Numbered from the stretch's first letter, positions 53,474 through 61,394 are shown. The stretch is 64,000 bases of DNA from Endozoicomonas sp965196975 (GCF_965196975.1 NZ_OZ239981.1:2108001-2172000); one strand, 5' to 3'. Program-made: numbers and translations. Notes: generated by a model from the sequence alone, not told the origin.

Positions 53474-53764
53474 CTAAGCGGCATTACCTTCGTCGATGTG
53501 ATCTTCGGATTCAGCGTGCTGAAGTTCTGAATAAAAAATGGTTGATTTGGTTTCGGGGTCTGGGTAATCAAAGGTAAACTGGGGCGTGTCTTTATCACTC
53601 TGCCCCGTTTTCGGTGTTGCCACTTCTACTACCGTGCTGAGATAACGAACCCGGGGCGGGATCACGGCCGGTTGCAGTTCATGGTCAGCCATTGGCAACA
53701 TACTTTCGGAGTCTGACGAATCGCCGGCCACTGGTAAATCAGTACAGTGAAACTGCAGATACTG
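53474..53764 (-). CDS. In-frame continuation of the kinase reading frame beyond its TGA
   Basis: Directly after the kinase stop (TGA at 53765-53767) the same frame stays open for about 97 codons. It begins QYLQFHCTDLPVAGDSSDSES and ends EDHIDEGNAA. The composition (acidic, Ser/Pro/Thr-rich) is protein-like. Either the kinase once ended here and was shortened by a nonsense mutation, or this is a separate small gene with a GTG at 53731. I favour the first because of frame identity and the lack of a ribosome-binding site. Confidence 0.5.
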   Translation of the reverse strand, partial: QYLQFHCTDLPVAGDSSDSESMLPMADHELQPAVIPPRVRYLSTVVEVATPKTGQSDKDTPQFTFDYPDPETKSTIFYSELQHAESEDHIDEGNAA

Positions 53765-55546
53765 TCAATATTGATTAACCAAAGGGATTTCCTGCGGCAT
53801 ACCGTTAACAAAGAATGGAGAGTCCAGTGGTTTTGGGACCTTGCTTTTCAGTCTGATAATACAGGGGCGCTGCAAAGCTTCTGAAGGCGTAATTCGGTAC
53901 CCTGGATCAAGCTGCATCATGTCAATAAAGAGTTCACTGATGTCATCCCCCAAAGCACTTTTTATTGCTTCAGCGGCCTGATCAATCTGTGATTTCATGC
54001 CACTAAGGGTTATATAAGCTTTCTTGGCGATCGCATTAAGTTCCACCTCATCGAGAGGAAATAGCTTCTGGCCGGTTACCAGTTCTGCCAGAGTGCAACC
54101 AATCGACCATATATCAACATTTTCAGCACTGATGTTATAACTGGGTTTACCGTTTTCAAAATTCATCGTCTCTGGAGGTACATAAGAAGGAACCAGGACA
54201 AACACAGCTGGAGCTTCCCCAACCCGTCTTGCAAGACCAAAATCACACGCTTTCAGCCGCCCATCCCTATAAAGCATATTATCCAGTTTGAGATCTCCAT
54301 GGATAATGCCTTTTTCATGATACAAATAGTCCACAACAACCAGTTGCTGTGGCAAGATCATTTTGATGTCTTCAGGATCCAGTCCGCCGCCACGCTCCTC
54401 CATCATTACCTTCAGGTTTTTACCACCATCTTCCATCACAACATACTGTTTGCCACTTTGCTTATCAAAATAGGGGCTAAACATGTTGGCTATATTGGGA
54501 TGCATGAGCTCGCCCAAAAGAGTTATCTCATTTTGGCCAGTTTTGCTTTTTCCAACAGGTTTAAACGCACATGAAAAGTTCTCAGGAATATATACTCCTG
54601 AGATCACCCCACCAGCTTCAGCACAGAAAGTCCCAGTACCAATCATTTTATCTCTGTCAAAAGAGTACAATCGCATGTGCTCTGGATTTGAGAATGATTC
54701 ATCCAGCTCAACGTGAGAAGGCGACGAGACCAGAGAATACACAGAGTCGGGGTTTGCCTGTTGAAATGCCAGGACTGCATTATCGAAGCCTGCCTGGAAG
54801 GGCGATCTGATGTCTGGCGTTGTCGGGCAGCTTGAATGTGACTCGTGGAAGTCAGTATTAATAAATAATTGCTGTGTCGGTGACGTAGGATGACTTCTAG
54901 AGCCGGCCGAGTGAGCCACTGGGCCCCGTTGTATGAATGGCAGTCTTCTGGGAGGGACTGAACTTGACACTGAAGTCATTGGAGTTGATTGCCCCCATGA
55001 GTCAAGAGAGCAGGCACCCACGAATTGATCAGGAAAACTCCTTTGTCTGATTATCAGGCCTTCAGGACGACAACGGTGTTGAGCTTGCCAAGTACTTCCC
55101 GGCGATAGCGGACCAGAAGGAGTATCCCCTTCCATGCCCAGGGGAGTATCAATAAAGGTCTCTTGCATCAATAATACTGGATGGGCAGTCCTACCGTAAT
55201 AAAAATCTTCTGGAACATTAGCGGTTGTTAATGGTTGCCGTTCAGGTATTGGAGGGGTTAATGGTTGTCTGCAAGGTATTGCAGGGACTTGGGAAAATGT
55301 TCGATAGATTGGGTTTTGTTGGATTCGTATCTCTTTACCACCCAGAGTAACCGTGCGATCAAAGTAATTTGCTGGCATACCTGATGTTGATGAAGCCGAA
55401 TTATTTAAATTTGCATCAGGCATTTGATAAGAGCGCACGCTTCGGCCAAAACAACCACAGGTCAGAGTGGAAAAACACGCCCGCATTCTTGAAAAAAAGC
55501 TTCTGACGTCCGGGGATCCGGAGTGATCCAAGCTTTGAGGTCCCAT
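53765..55546 (-). CDS. Divergent eukaryote-like protein kinase with long Pro/Ser-rich N-terminus
   Basis: The product is 593 residues. The N-terminal half (about 1-280) is low-complexity and rich in Ser, Pro, Gln and Thr. The kinase domain is in the C-terminal half: MIGTGTFCAEAGG (degenerate Gly loop), CAFKPVGKS (Lys), then IIHGDLKLDNML (HGD for HRD), CDFGLARR (DFG intact), VPPETM for APE and ENVDIWSIGCTLAELVTGQKLF. The Lys, Asp, Asn and DFG residues remain, so activity is possible. The long disordered N-terminus fits a secreted effector or scaffold. The gene sits between two copies of a catalase tail. Confidence 0.8.
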   Translation of the reverse strand: MGPQSLDHSGSPDVRSFFSRMRACFSTLTCGCFGRSVRSYQMPDANLNNSASSTSGMPANYFDRTVTLGGKEIRIQQNPIYRTFSQVPAIPCRQPLTPPIPERQPLTTANVPEDFYYGRTAHPVLLMQETFIDTPLGMEGDTPSGPLSPGSTWQAQHRCRPEGLIIRQRSFPDQFVGACSLDSWGQSTPMTSVSSSVPPRRLPFIQRGPVAHSAGSRSHPTSPTQQLFINTDFHESHSSCPTTPDIRSPFQAGFDNAVLAFQQANPDSVYSLVSSPSHVELDESFSNPEHMRLYSFDRDKMIGTGTFCAEAGGVISGVYIPENFSCAFKPVGKSKTGQNEITLLGELMHPNIANMFSPYFDKQSGKQYVVMEDGGKNLKVMMEERGGGLDPEDIKMILPQQLVVVDYLYHEKGIIHGDLKLDNMLYRDGRLKACDFGLARRVGEAPAVFVLVPSYVPPETMNFENGKPSYNISAENVDIWSIGCTLAELVTGQKLFPLDEVELNAIAKKAYITLSGMKSQIDQAAEAIKSALGDDISELFIDMMQLDPGYRITPSEALQRPCIIRLKSKVPKPLDSPFFVNGMPQEIPLVNQY

Positions 55547-55709
55547 AGCAACGCCTCCCTTTTACGCTTACCAGTCAGCCGGCCCAGCAACGGCAAAACA
55601 GACCGCCTGAAGGTATTGAACGGGTAATAATGAGTTACATCTGACACTTAGTTACCAAGAAGCAGAAATAGTTCATTTTTTATTGGAAAGGCATCGACCA
55701 TGAATTTTC

Positions 55710-55874
55710 ATGAGTTCATTTTCTGATAAAAACGGGCATCACTACTCCCAGGTGCGGGTGGTCATTCCCCAGGCTATTGCGGAACGGCAGCTGAAGCTGT
55801 TTGGTCAAGTGCATAAGGTTTATGAAGCGGGGATTCGTATGGCCATGGCGATGAGTGGGCAGTTTTTTTGTTAA
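55710..55874 (+). pseudogene. Catalase 3'-end fragment
   Basis: A short frame encodes ...HHYSQVRVVIPQAIAERQLKLFGQVHKVYEAGIRMAMAMSG. It matches the last roughly 40 residues of the intact catalase (VTIPQDIAERQLKLFGQVHEAYEAGIRKAMAMSG) except for a few substitutions and a deletion between the SQV and VIPQ segments. The catalytic parts are absent. It is a duplicated remnant, diverged enough to be old relative to the IS insertions. Confidence 0.85.
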
Positions 55875-56045
55875 CCACAGAGACACAGAGCAAACGCTTT
55901 CTTCCTGACTCTGAGTCACTGTAAAGTCTTCTTAAAACAGATCAAGTTCAGAGAGGTAACCAGCTACCCTCTCTTTCTCCACTCTTCTATTCCCCGTTAT
56001 CAAATAACTATTCACACAACCACCAATAAACGACTTTTGTCTTTA
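55872..56045. repeat. Second copy of the post-catalase segment
   Basis: It begins TTAACCACAGAGACACAGAG and continues CAAACGCTTTCTTCCTGACT, collinear with 53272-53470. Together with the catalase fragment it makes a direct repeat of about 300 bp that brackets the kinase gene. Confidence 0.7.
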
Positions 56046-56158
56046 ATTAGACTATCGTACAATCATGCCGCTTTGAGTGATTACATGACAATTCAGCGAT
56101 GACAATCAGCTACTAAGAACCCTGCTGTTTGCGGTTATTTTTTGAACTGCAAAAAATC

Positions 56159-56175
56159 GACGGGCGGTAGCGTGC
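56159..56175 (+). repeat. 17-mer shared with 12867-12883
   Basis: GACGGGCGGTAGCGTGC occurs here on the plus strand and at 12867-12883 on the minus strand, with unrelated flanks. Here it is set between A6 and T6 runs. A chance repeat of 17 bases in 64 kb is very unlikely, so both probably come from one element family. Confidence 0.6.
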
Positions 56176-56288
56176 TTTTTTATAAACAGGCTTGTTATGC
56201 CTCTATGGGTTGAGTCTAGCGGAGCATAAGATGGAAGCTATGGATAATGTACTTCTTCTCAGCGCACTGCCCAAATATAACCACTATT

Positions 56289-56451
56289 ACTCTTTTGAGT
56301 TAATTACGCCTAAATATCCAATATTACTCGAATGAGATAATTGCGCCCAAATATCCAATATCACTCGAATGAGATAATTACGCCCAAATATCCAATATCA
56401 CTCGAATGAGTTAATTGCGCCCAAATATTCAATATTACTCATTTGAGTTTT
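56289..56451. repeat. Tandem 37-bp repeats with ACTC-N4-GAG(T/A) half-palindromes
   Basis: Four complete units start at 56289, 56326, 56363 and 56400, and a fifth is cut at 56437. Each opens with ACTC, four variable bases (TTTT, GAAT, GAAT, GAAT, ATTT) and GAGT or GAGA, then TAATTRCGCC and AAATATCCAATAT. Units 2 and 3 differ by one base. The array ends about 40 bp before the start of the cassette gene. The regular spacing (3.5 helical turns) suggests an operator or iteron-like array. Confidence 0.9.
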
Positions 56452-57106
56452 AATACAATGTTAAGTGCCACCAAACTTTAGAGATATTATGCAAAAATTA
56501 GCTAACAGATGGGCTGGAAGGCTCTATGGAACAAATACTGGAAATCTATTTTTCGATCTTTCACAAGAAGGGAATAATATCTCTGGTACGGTTAGAATTA
56601 ACGATAATGTCATGGGTGTTTACGTTTATACCTATGAAGGAACTGTTAATGATGAAATTGTAATGGTATGTACACCAGCACAAGAAGTTGATGGTTTAAT
56701 ACAAGGAAATGTTACTGTAAAAGGTTATTTAACTGATTCAGGTCATTTCAAAGGCGACTGGGAGTCTACTATCGGGACAGCAGGAACATTTGATGCATTT
56801 CCACATAATATAAATAAAAACGAACAAAACCCTTCAAACAACGAAAGTACTCCAGAGCAGATTCATAATAAGAGTATTGAGCTAGGCTCACTCAGACTAT
56901 TTAGATCTGATGTTATTCAACTTATAGATTTCATCAAAAAAGACTTTACAGATGGAAAAGCGATTGTAACTTACAGTCTTAGAGGAAGTGAAGTTACGAA
57001 ATATGCAGATGATTTCTTAGAAAATTTTGAAGGTCTTGAAAAAATAAACTATTTAAAAGTTGTAATTCAAGAGCCGGAAGCTTATGGAATCAATCGTGTA
57101 GTAGTA

Positions 57107-58497
57107 GGGTGCTCTCTCTGAATGATTGAAACAATAGTGCTCTATTTTCACAGCTACTATGGGAACACCACTCATAATAGTTAACTGTCATGCCCGCTTC
57201 TGTTATTTCCAGCTCTACCAAAAGCATCGTTTTGCAAATTGAAGTTTCTATAGATTCAGGCAACATGCTGAATCTTGAAGATAGTTTACAGCGTGCACTC
57301 AATGAAGCCGGGCAGCTTGGAACAAAAGAGTTATTGGGGCTATTTGAATCACCCAATAAAGAACCTATCGTCGTTAATCAGCAGAAGTGGAACTACAAAG
57401 GAAAGGTTCTTAAGCACTATGAAACCTTATACGGTCGTATACCTTTGGAGCGCTCCGTATATCAGGGTGTCAGAGGTGGCAGTACTCTGGCAGCACTTGA
57501 TCTTCGTGCCGGTATTATTGGTTCAGCTACCCCCAAATTTGCCAAGTCTATCGCCTGGAAATACAGCCAGATGCCAGCGCCTGCGGTAAAAGAAGATTTT
57601 GAGACCAACCATCAAAGGACGCTTTCAAATTCTTATATCAAGCATTTATCGGACAGAGTAGGTGCATTAATTGAAGACCAGCAAGACACTCACTACCACC
57701 TTCCTCCACTAAAAGAGCCTGTTGAAACAATAGCCATTGGTCTGGATGGAACCTGCATGCTGCTTTGTGAAGAAGGCTGGAGGGAAGCCATGTGTGGGAC
57801 ATTGAGCCTATATTCTGCAGATGGAGACAGGCTCCACACGATATATACAGCCAGTTCGCCAGAGTATGGTAAACAAAGCTTTATGAGCAAGCTCGACGAG
57901 GAGATTGCAGATCTAAAACGACTCTACCCAAATGCCACATACATCGGGGTAGCTGACGGGGCTAGAGAAAACTGGAGTTATTTGAAACAACATACCTCTG
58001 GGCAGATACTCGATTTTTATCATGCATCTGAATATTTAGCTGGAGCAGCGGAAGCACTGTTTCCAACCAGTAAGGCGAAGCGACACCAGTGGCTTGAAGA
58101 CAGGCTACATAGTTTGAAAAACAAGCGTGGAGCAGCCAAAAAAATCCTTCAGGAAATTGAATCAGCCGAGCTCCCGAAAAAGACAATCGCACTGACAGAG
58201 AAGCGCTACAAAGCTGTGAGCTATTTTACAAACAATCACCAGTTAATGAATTATCATCAGGCGCTTAAACGCCATTGGCCAATAGGTTCAGGAGTTACTG
58301 AAGCGGCTTGTAAGACTCTGGTAAAGCAACGATTATGTGGTTCTGGAATGAGGTGGAAAGCAACAGGAGCGGAAGTGCTTTTGACAACAAGAGCACTGAT
58401 CCAGAGTAAGGGGCGCTGGGAACAACTTTGGTCTGAGTTCATGACTGGAAAGGTTGAAGCTAACCTATGAGTCAGTTATCAAATTGAGAGAGCACCC
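57107..58497 (+). mobile_element. ISKra4-type insertion sequence, copy E
   Basis: It is 1391 bp with the target duplication TAGTAGTA at 57099-57106 and 58498-58505, within three GTA codons of the cassette gene. It is the only complete copy on the plus strand. Confidence 0.94.
57190..58470 (+). CDS. ISKra4-family transposase (copy E)
   Basis: This is an intact 426-residue transposase, same protein as copies A-D. It is transcribed in the same direction as the interrupted cassette gene. Confidence 0.9.
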   Translation: MPASVISSSTKSIVLQIEVSIDSGNMLNLEDSLQRALNEAGQLGTKELLGLFESPNKEPIVVNQQKWNYKGKVLKHYETLYGRIPLERSVYQGVRGGSTLAALDLRAGIIGSATPKFAKSIAWKYSQMPAPAVKEDFETNHQRTLSNSYIKHLSDRVGALIEDQQDTHYHLPPLKEPVETIAIGLDGTCMLLCEEGWREAMCGTLSLYSADGDRLHTIYTASSPEYGKQSFMSKLDEEIADLKRLYPNATYIGVADGARENWSYLKQHTSGQILDFYHASEYLAGAAEALFPTSKAKRHQWLEDRLHSLKNKRGAAKKILQEIESAELPKKTIALTEKRYKAVSYFTNNHQLMNYHQALKRHWPIGSGVTEAACKTLVKQRLCGSGMRWKATGAEVLLTTRALIQSKGRWEQLWSEFMTGKVEANL

Positions 58498-58717
58498 TAG
58501 TAGTAGTTGAACTATCTTCGAGTGGTACCAATGAAGTAAGGGTCTCTGGAATAAATGAATCTTGGGTTTTAGGTAAAGCGGAATCAATAGATCAACTTCT
58601 AAAGCCAAAACAAAATACTTTCATAACAACATATAAAAAGCATGGTCTTAACCTCAATAGTTTCATATTTATAACCATGCTCATCGTAACTCCAGGTATA
58701 GAAAAATGGGTGGAGGT

Positions 58718-59113
58718 TCAGAAGAGTTGATAGTGCTCTCGGTAGATAAATTCTCCGATTACTTTATCGTGAACTTCTTCTGATCTTGAAAAGCAAATAG
58801 ATCGTCGAGCCAACCTCTTCAGACGTGTCCTGAAATTCAGGTTCTGCCTCTCTATACGCTGAGTAAAATGCTTACCAATAATATGCTTTTTCTCTGGTAA
58901 CTGCTTCGCATAGGATGCCCAGTCATCCGTACAGAAAAACTCAAATCGATAGGGGGCCAGCAATTTCAGTAGCTTTTTCAGTGTCGCATCCGTTCGGCGA
59001 CCAAATGCATGGGCAATTATCCGCTTGAAGCGTGGCTCCCAGGCATACCAGAGCCAGCGTTGATTTTTCTTACTGCCCACGAATGACCACTGTTCATCCA
59101 TTTCGCAGATCAA
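58718..59113 (-). CDS. insB: IS1 InsB transposase part
   Basis: This is the DDE domain of the IS1 transposase: MDEQWSFVGSKKNQRWLWYAW (first Asp), FCTDDWASYAKQLP (second Asp) and HFTQRIERQNLNFRTRLKRLARRS (Glu). It has no good start of its own. The frame is open upstream and overlaps the end of insA in the -1 frame, so the active transposase is made as an InsA-InsB fusion by -1 frameshifting, as in IS1. Confidence 0.92.
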   Translation of the reverse strand: MICEMDEQWSFVGSKKNQRWLWYAWEPRFKRIIAHAFGRRTDATLKKLLKLLAPYRFEFFCTDDWASYAKQLPEKKHIIGKHFTQRIERQNLNFRTRLKRLARRSICFSRSEEVHDKVIGEFIYREHYQLF

Positions 59114-59145
59114 CTTAACCTTCGCATTCTCGAATGGAAACTCTG

Positions 59146-59421
59146 TTACTGCTGGCGGCGATAGTCTTTTAAGTGGGCGATGACAGTGGTTCGGCTAATA
59201 TTGAGGTATCGCTCAATGTCTCTGACACCAGAGCCATTATGGGTTAGCCGGACAATCCTTTCATGTATACCTGGTTGGTTAGCGTTGTAGAGATAATGCA
59301 GCTGAAAGGTCTTGTTGCAACTTCGGCATAGGAACCTTTGGAGCCCTGATCTGGCCTTTCCATTTCTGACAATATCATCAGATTTACGACAGTGAATACA
59401 GATAACTTCAATAAAAGCCAT
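59146..59421 (-). CDS. insA: IS1 InsA DNA-binding protein
   Basis: The product is 91 residues from the ATG at 59421. It has a zinc-finger pair CIHCRKSDDIVRNGKARSGLQRFLCRSCNKTF, then a helix-turn-helix (GSGVRDIERYLNISRTTVIAHL). Near its end, CAC-TTA-AAA-GAC offers a TTAAAAG slip site for the -1 shift into insB. It is also a repressor in IS1. Confidence 0.92.
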   Translation of the reverse strand: MAFIEVICIHCRKSDDIVRNGKARSGLQRFLCRSCNKTFQLHYLYNANQPGIHERIVRLTHNGSGVRDIERYLNISRTTVIAHLKDYRRQQ

Positions 59422-59721
59422 AGCAGTACAGAACAAAAGACTGGCATAGTAGCAGACTTCAGCTTAGTTAATAGCCATCAACTCTTCTGAACCTTCACCG
59501 AAAAATGGTATGAAAGGGCTGGTTTTGTTTTAGTTGTCTTTACTCTTCTAAATTTATTACTTTTGATCCATAGTAAATTCATTCCTAATACTGCTATCTA
59601 TTTACAAAAGGTCGAGCCTACATTTTTTGAAAGGTTTTGGCCTACAATACTTTCATGGTTGGTTGCAGCTACAAGTTCATTAGCAGCAGGTTATGTAATT
59701 TACCTACTGCAAACATCAGGC

Positions 59722-59808
59722 ACTTAACAAAAAGTTCCAGTTCGTTCCGGGGCTGCGCCCCTCCACCCGACGCCGCCGTCGGCGGCGCGGCTGAACTTGG
59801 CGTTACAG
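59722..59808 (+). other. attC integron recombination site
   Basis: It begins with ACTTAAC (59722-59728), a perfect RYYYAAC R'' box that includes the stop codon of the cassette gene, and ends with GCGTTACAG (core GTT at 59802). The inner boxes AAGTTCCAG (59732-59740) and CTGAACTT (59791-59798) pair except for one extra C on the left arm, the extrahelical base that sets attC polarity. The loop region holds two G/C-rich palindromes (GGGGCTGCGCCCC and CGCCGCCGTCGGCGGCG). This is a textbook attC layout. Confidence 0.85.
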
Positions 59809-59891
59809 GAAGAGTAAAGCACATAAGCACCAAACTGGTTTTCATTACCATTTAAAGACTCCGTCACCTACCTCAACACTGGAATCCAACC

Positions 59892-60680
59892 TTGGACTTC
59901 TCCCCTATTATCAGTAATGCAGTGACCATGCTTTTATGGCTTATCCCGCTGCTGTTTGTTATCGGCATTGCCAAATCACCCTGGTTTAAGGGGGTATTGG
60001 GTGAGTTTATGGTGAATACTGCCATCAAGCTGATGCTGGATAAAAAGCATTACCATTTGATGAATAATGTCACCCTGCCCACGGAGGATGGCTCCACCCA
60101 GATTGACCATATTATTGTCTCCCGCTATGGTATTTTTGTGGTGGAGACGAAAAATATGAAGGGCTGGATTTTTGGCTCTGAGCATCAGAAGCAGTGGACC
60201 CAGAAAATTTTTAAACACACCGCTCGTTTTCAGAACCCACTGCACCAGAACTATAAACACACCAAAACACTGTCTTCCTGCCTGAACATGGACGACAGCA
60301 AACTGTTCCCGGTGGTGGTCTTTGTGGGTGACAGTACCTTTAAAACCCCGATGCCGGAGAACGTGACCTATGCGGGTGGCCTGATCCGGTATATCAGATC
60401 AAAAACCGAACCCTTATTTTCGGACCGTGAGGTTGCAGAGGTGATTGAGCGTATTCAGTCCGGACGACTGGCACCCACGCTGAAAAATCACCGGGCGCAT
60501 ATCCGACACGTTCAGGCGATTAAGCAGAAGAAAGCGGCTGAAAAACCCTGCCCCAAATGCGGCAGCGCAATGGCATTGCGCACCGCCAGAAAGGGCACAC
60601 GAGCCGGTACCCGGTTCTGGGGTTGCACACAGTATCCCCGATGCCGGGCCGCCATTCTGCATAAAGAAACGGTTATCTGA
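59892..60680 (+). CDS. NERD-domain protein with C-terminal topoisomerase-type zinc finger
   Basis: This 262-residue protein has an N-terminal membrane segment (AVTMLLWLIPLLFVIGIA). The nuclease-related NERD domain is at about residues 35-150, with GEFMVN, TQIDHIIVSRYGIFVVETKNMKGWIFG (the D-x-E-x-K catalytic pattern: Asp, Glu-Thr-Lys). A zinc finger, CPKCGSAMALRTAR...FWGCTQYPRC, lies at the end. The start is a TTG at 59892; the first ATG is 39 bp further in. It is probably a membrane-tethered DNA-processing enzyme. Located just behind an attC site, but no attC follows it, so whether it is a cassette gene is open. Confidence 0.85.
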   Translation: MDFSPIISNAVTMLLWLIPLLFVIGIAKSPWFKGVLGEFMVNTAIKLMLDKKHYHLMNNVTLPTEDGSTQIDHIIVSRYGIFVVETKNMKGWIFGSEHQKQWTQKIFKHTARFQNPLHQNYKHTKTLSSCLNMDDSKLFPVVVFVGDSTFKTPMPENVTYAGGLIRYIRSKTEPLFSDREVAEVIERIQSGRLAPTLKNHRAHIRHVQAIKQKKAAEKPCPKCGSAMALRTARKGTRAGTRFWGCTQYPRCRAAILHKETVI

Positions 60681-60896
60681 AGCGGCGGTTATTGCCATCG
60701 CTTGTTTTACATGACTGAACAACATTCATGAGTAAACACCGAATTCCTGCTTATACTGATGCATTCCATAAAGTGGCGATCTGCACTGCGGTTAAACCGG
60801 TTTTCTGAGTGACCGGTTAATTCGTTTGAAGAGGCCCACTCCGAACGTCCTACAAGTACCCGACACTTTGTCATGGTTTTCCAATGAGCGTTGCTT

Positions 60897-61394
60897 ATGT
60901 GTTCAGACAAGCTTCAAACCGTAGATGTCAAAAGTTATCTGATTGAACAGGGTATCCATTTCGAATTATTTGAGCATAAAGCGGTCTTTACCTGCGATGA
61001 AGCCAAAGCAGAGCATATTGGTGCAAAAGGCATCGAAGTCAAAAACCTGTTCTTGAAAGATCAAAAATCAAGACGGTTTTACCTGGTGGTTGCTCCAGCA
61101 AATGTGGCTGTGAACCTTAAAGAACTGGGTCTCATGCTGGGAGAGAAGTTAAAATTTGCCAATGAAGAGAATCTGACAACAATTCTTGGCCTATCACCGG
61201 GCTCAGTATCGCCTTTTGGCCTGCTTAACGATCATGAGAACGCAGTAACGCTACTATTGCATAACTCCGTGGGTGACAGTGAGTTTGTGCAATTTCACCC
61301 CAACCTCAATACGCAGACCTTGGATTTAGCGCAACCTGAATTTAGAAAATGTTTACCGCTTTTTGGGAACAAATTTGAATTTATCGAATTTTAG
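60897..61394 (+). CDS. YbaK/EbsC-family aminoacyl-tRNA deacylase (ProXp/PrdX-like)
   Basis: This product is about 165 residues from the ATG at 60897. Family features are FEHKAVFTCDEAKAEHIGAKGIEVKNLFLKDQKSRRFYLVV and LTTILGLSPGSVSPFGLLND, which includes the GxVSPFG loop of proline-tRNA editing enzymes. It hydrolyses mischarged tRNA (typically Ala-tRNA-Pro or Cys-tRNA-Pro). It is cytosolic and free-standing. Confidence 0.9.
   Translation: MCSDKLQTVDVKSYLIEQGIHFELFEHKAVFTCDEAKAEHIGAKGIEVKNLFLKDQKSRRFYLVVAPANVAVNLKELGLMLGEKLKFANEENLTTILGLSPGSVSPFGLLNDHENAVTLLLHNSVGDSEFVQFHPNLNTQTLDLAQPEFRKCLPLFGNKFEFIEF

Larger units (their letters stand above)
58709..59499 (-). mobile_element. IS1-family insertion sequence (791 bp)
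   Basis: The ends are GGTGGAGGTTCAGAAGAGT on the left and the same with GGTGAAGG on the right, a 23-bp inverted repeat with one mismatch that continues TGAT. The target duplication GAAAAATG lies at 58701-58708 and 59500-59507. It has an insA and an insB frame on the minus strand. It is inserted in the cassette gene 203 bp downstream of copy E. Confidence 0.94.
56489..59727 (+). pseudogene. Unrecognised membrane protein gene of an integron-like cassette, interrupted by two IS elements
   Basis: Three coding pieces, 56489-57106, 58506-58708 and 59508-59727, join in one frame when the ISKra4-type copy E and the IS1-type element and one target duplication each are removed. The result is about 346 residues ending in TAA at 59725. 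The start ATG at 56489 follows AGAG; a GTG at 56465 is an alternative. The N-terminal part (about 1-105) looks like a small beta-barrel (WAGRLYG, GNLFFDLSQEGNNISGTVRI, FKGDWEST). A middle domain and a C-terminal region with two or three membrane segments follow (AGFVLVVFTLLNLLLLI; SWLVAATSSLAAGYVIYLL). No family is recognised. The stop overlaps the R'' box of an attC site. Confidence 0.88.

Noticed and set aside
56231..56340. Short frame from ATG 56231 running into the 37-bp repeats
   Set aside because: About 34 codons, ends inside the second repeat; unit length is not a multiple of three, so the repeats are not coding.
56289..56451. Tandem repeats as a CRISPR array
   Set aside because: Units are directly adjacent with no unique spacers and differ only by point changes; no cas genes nearby.
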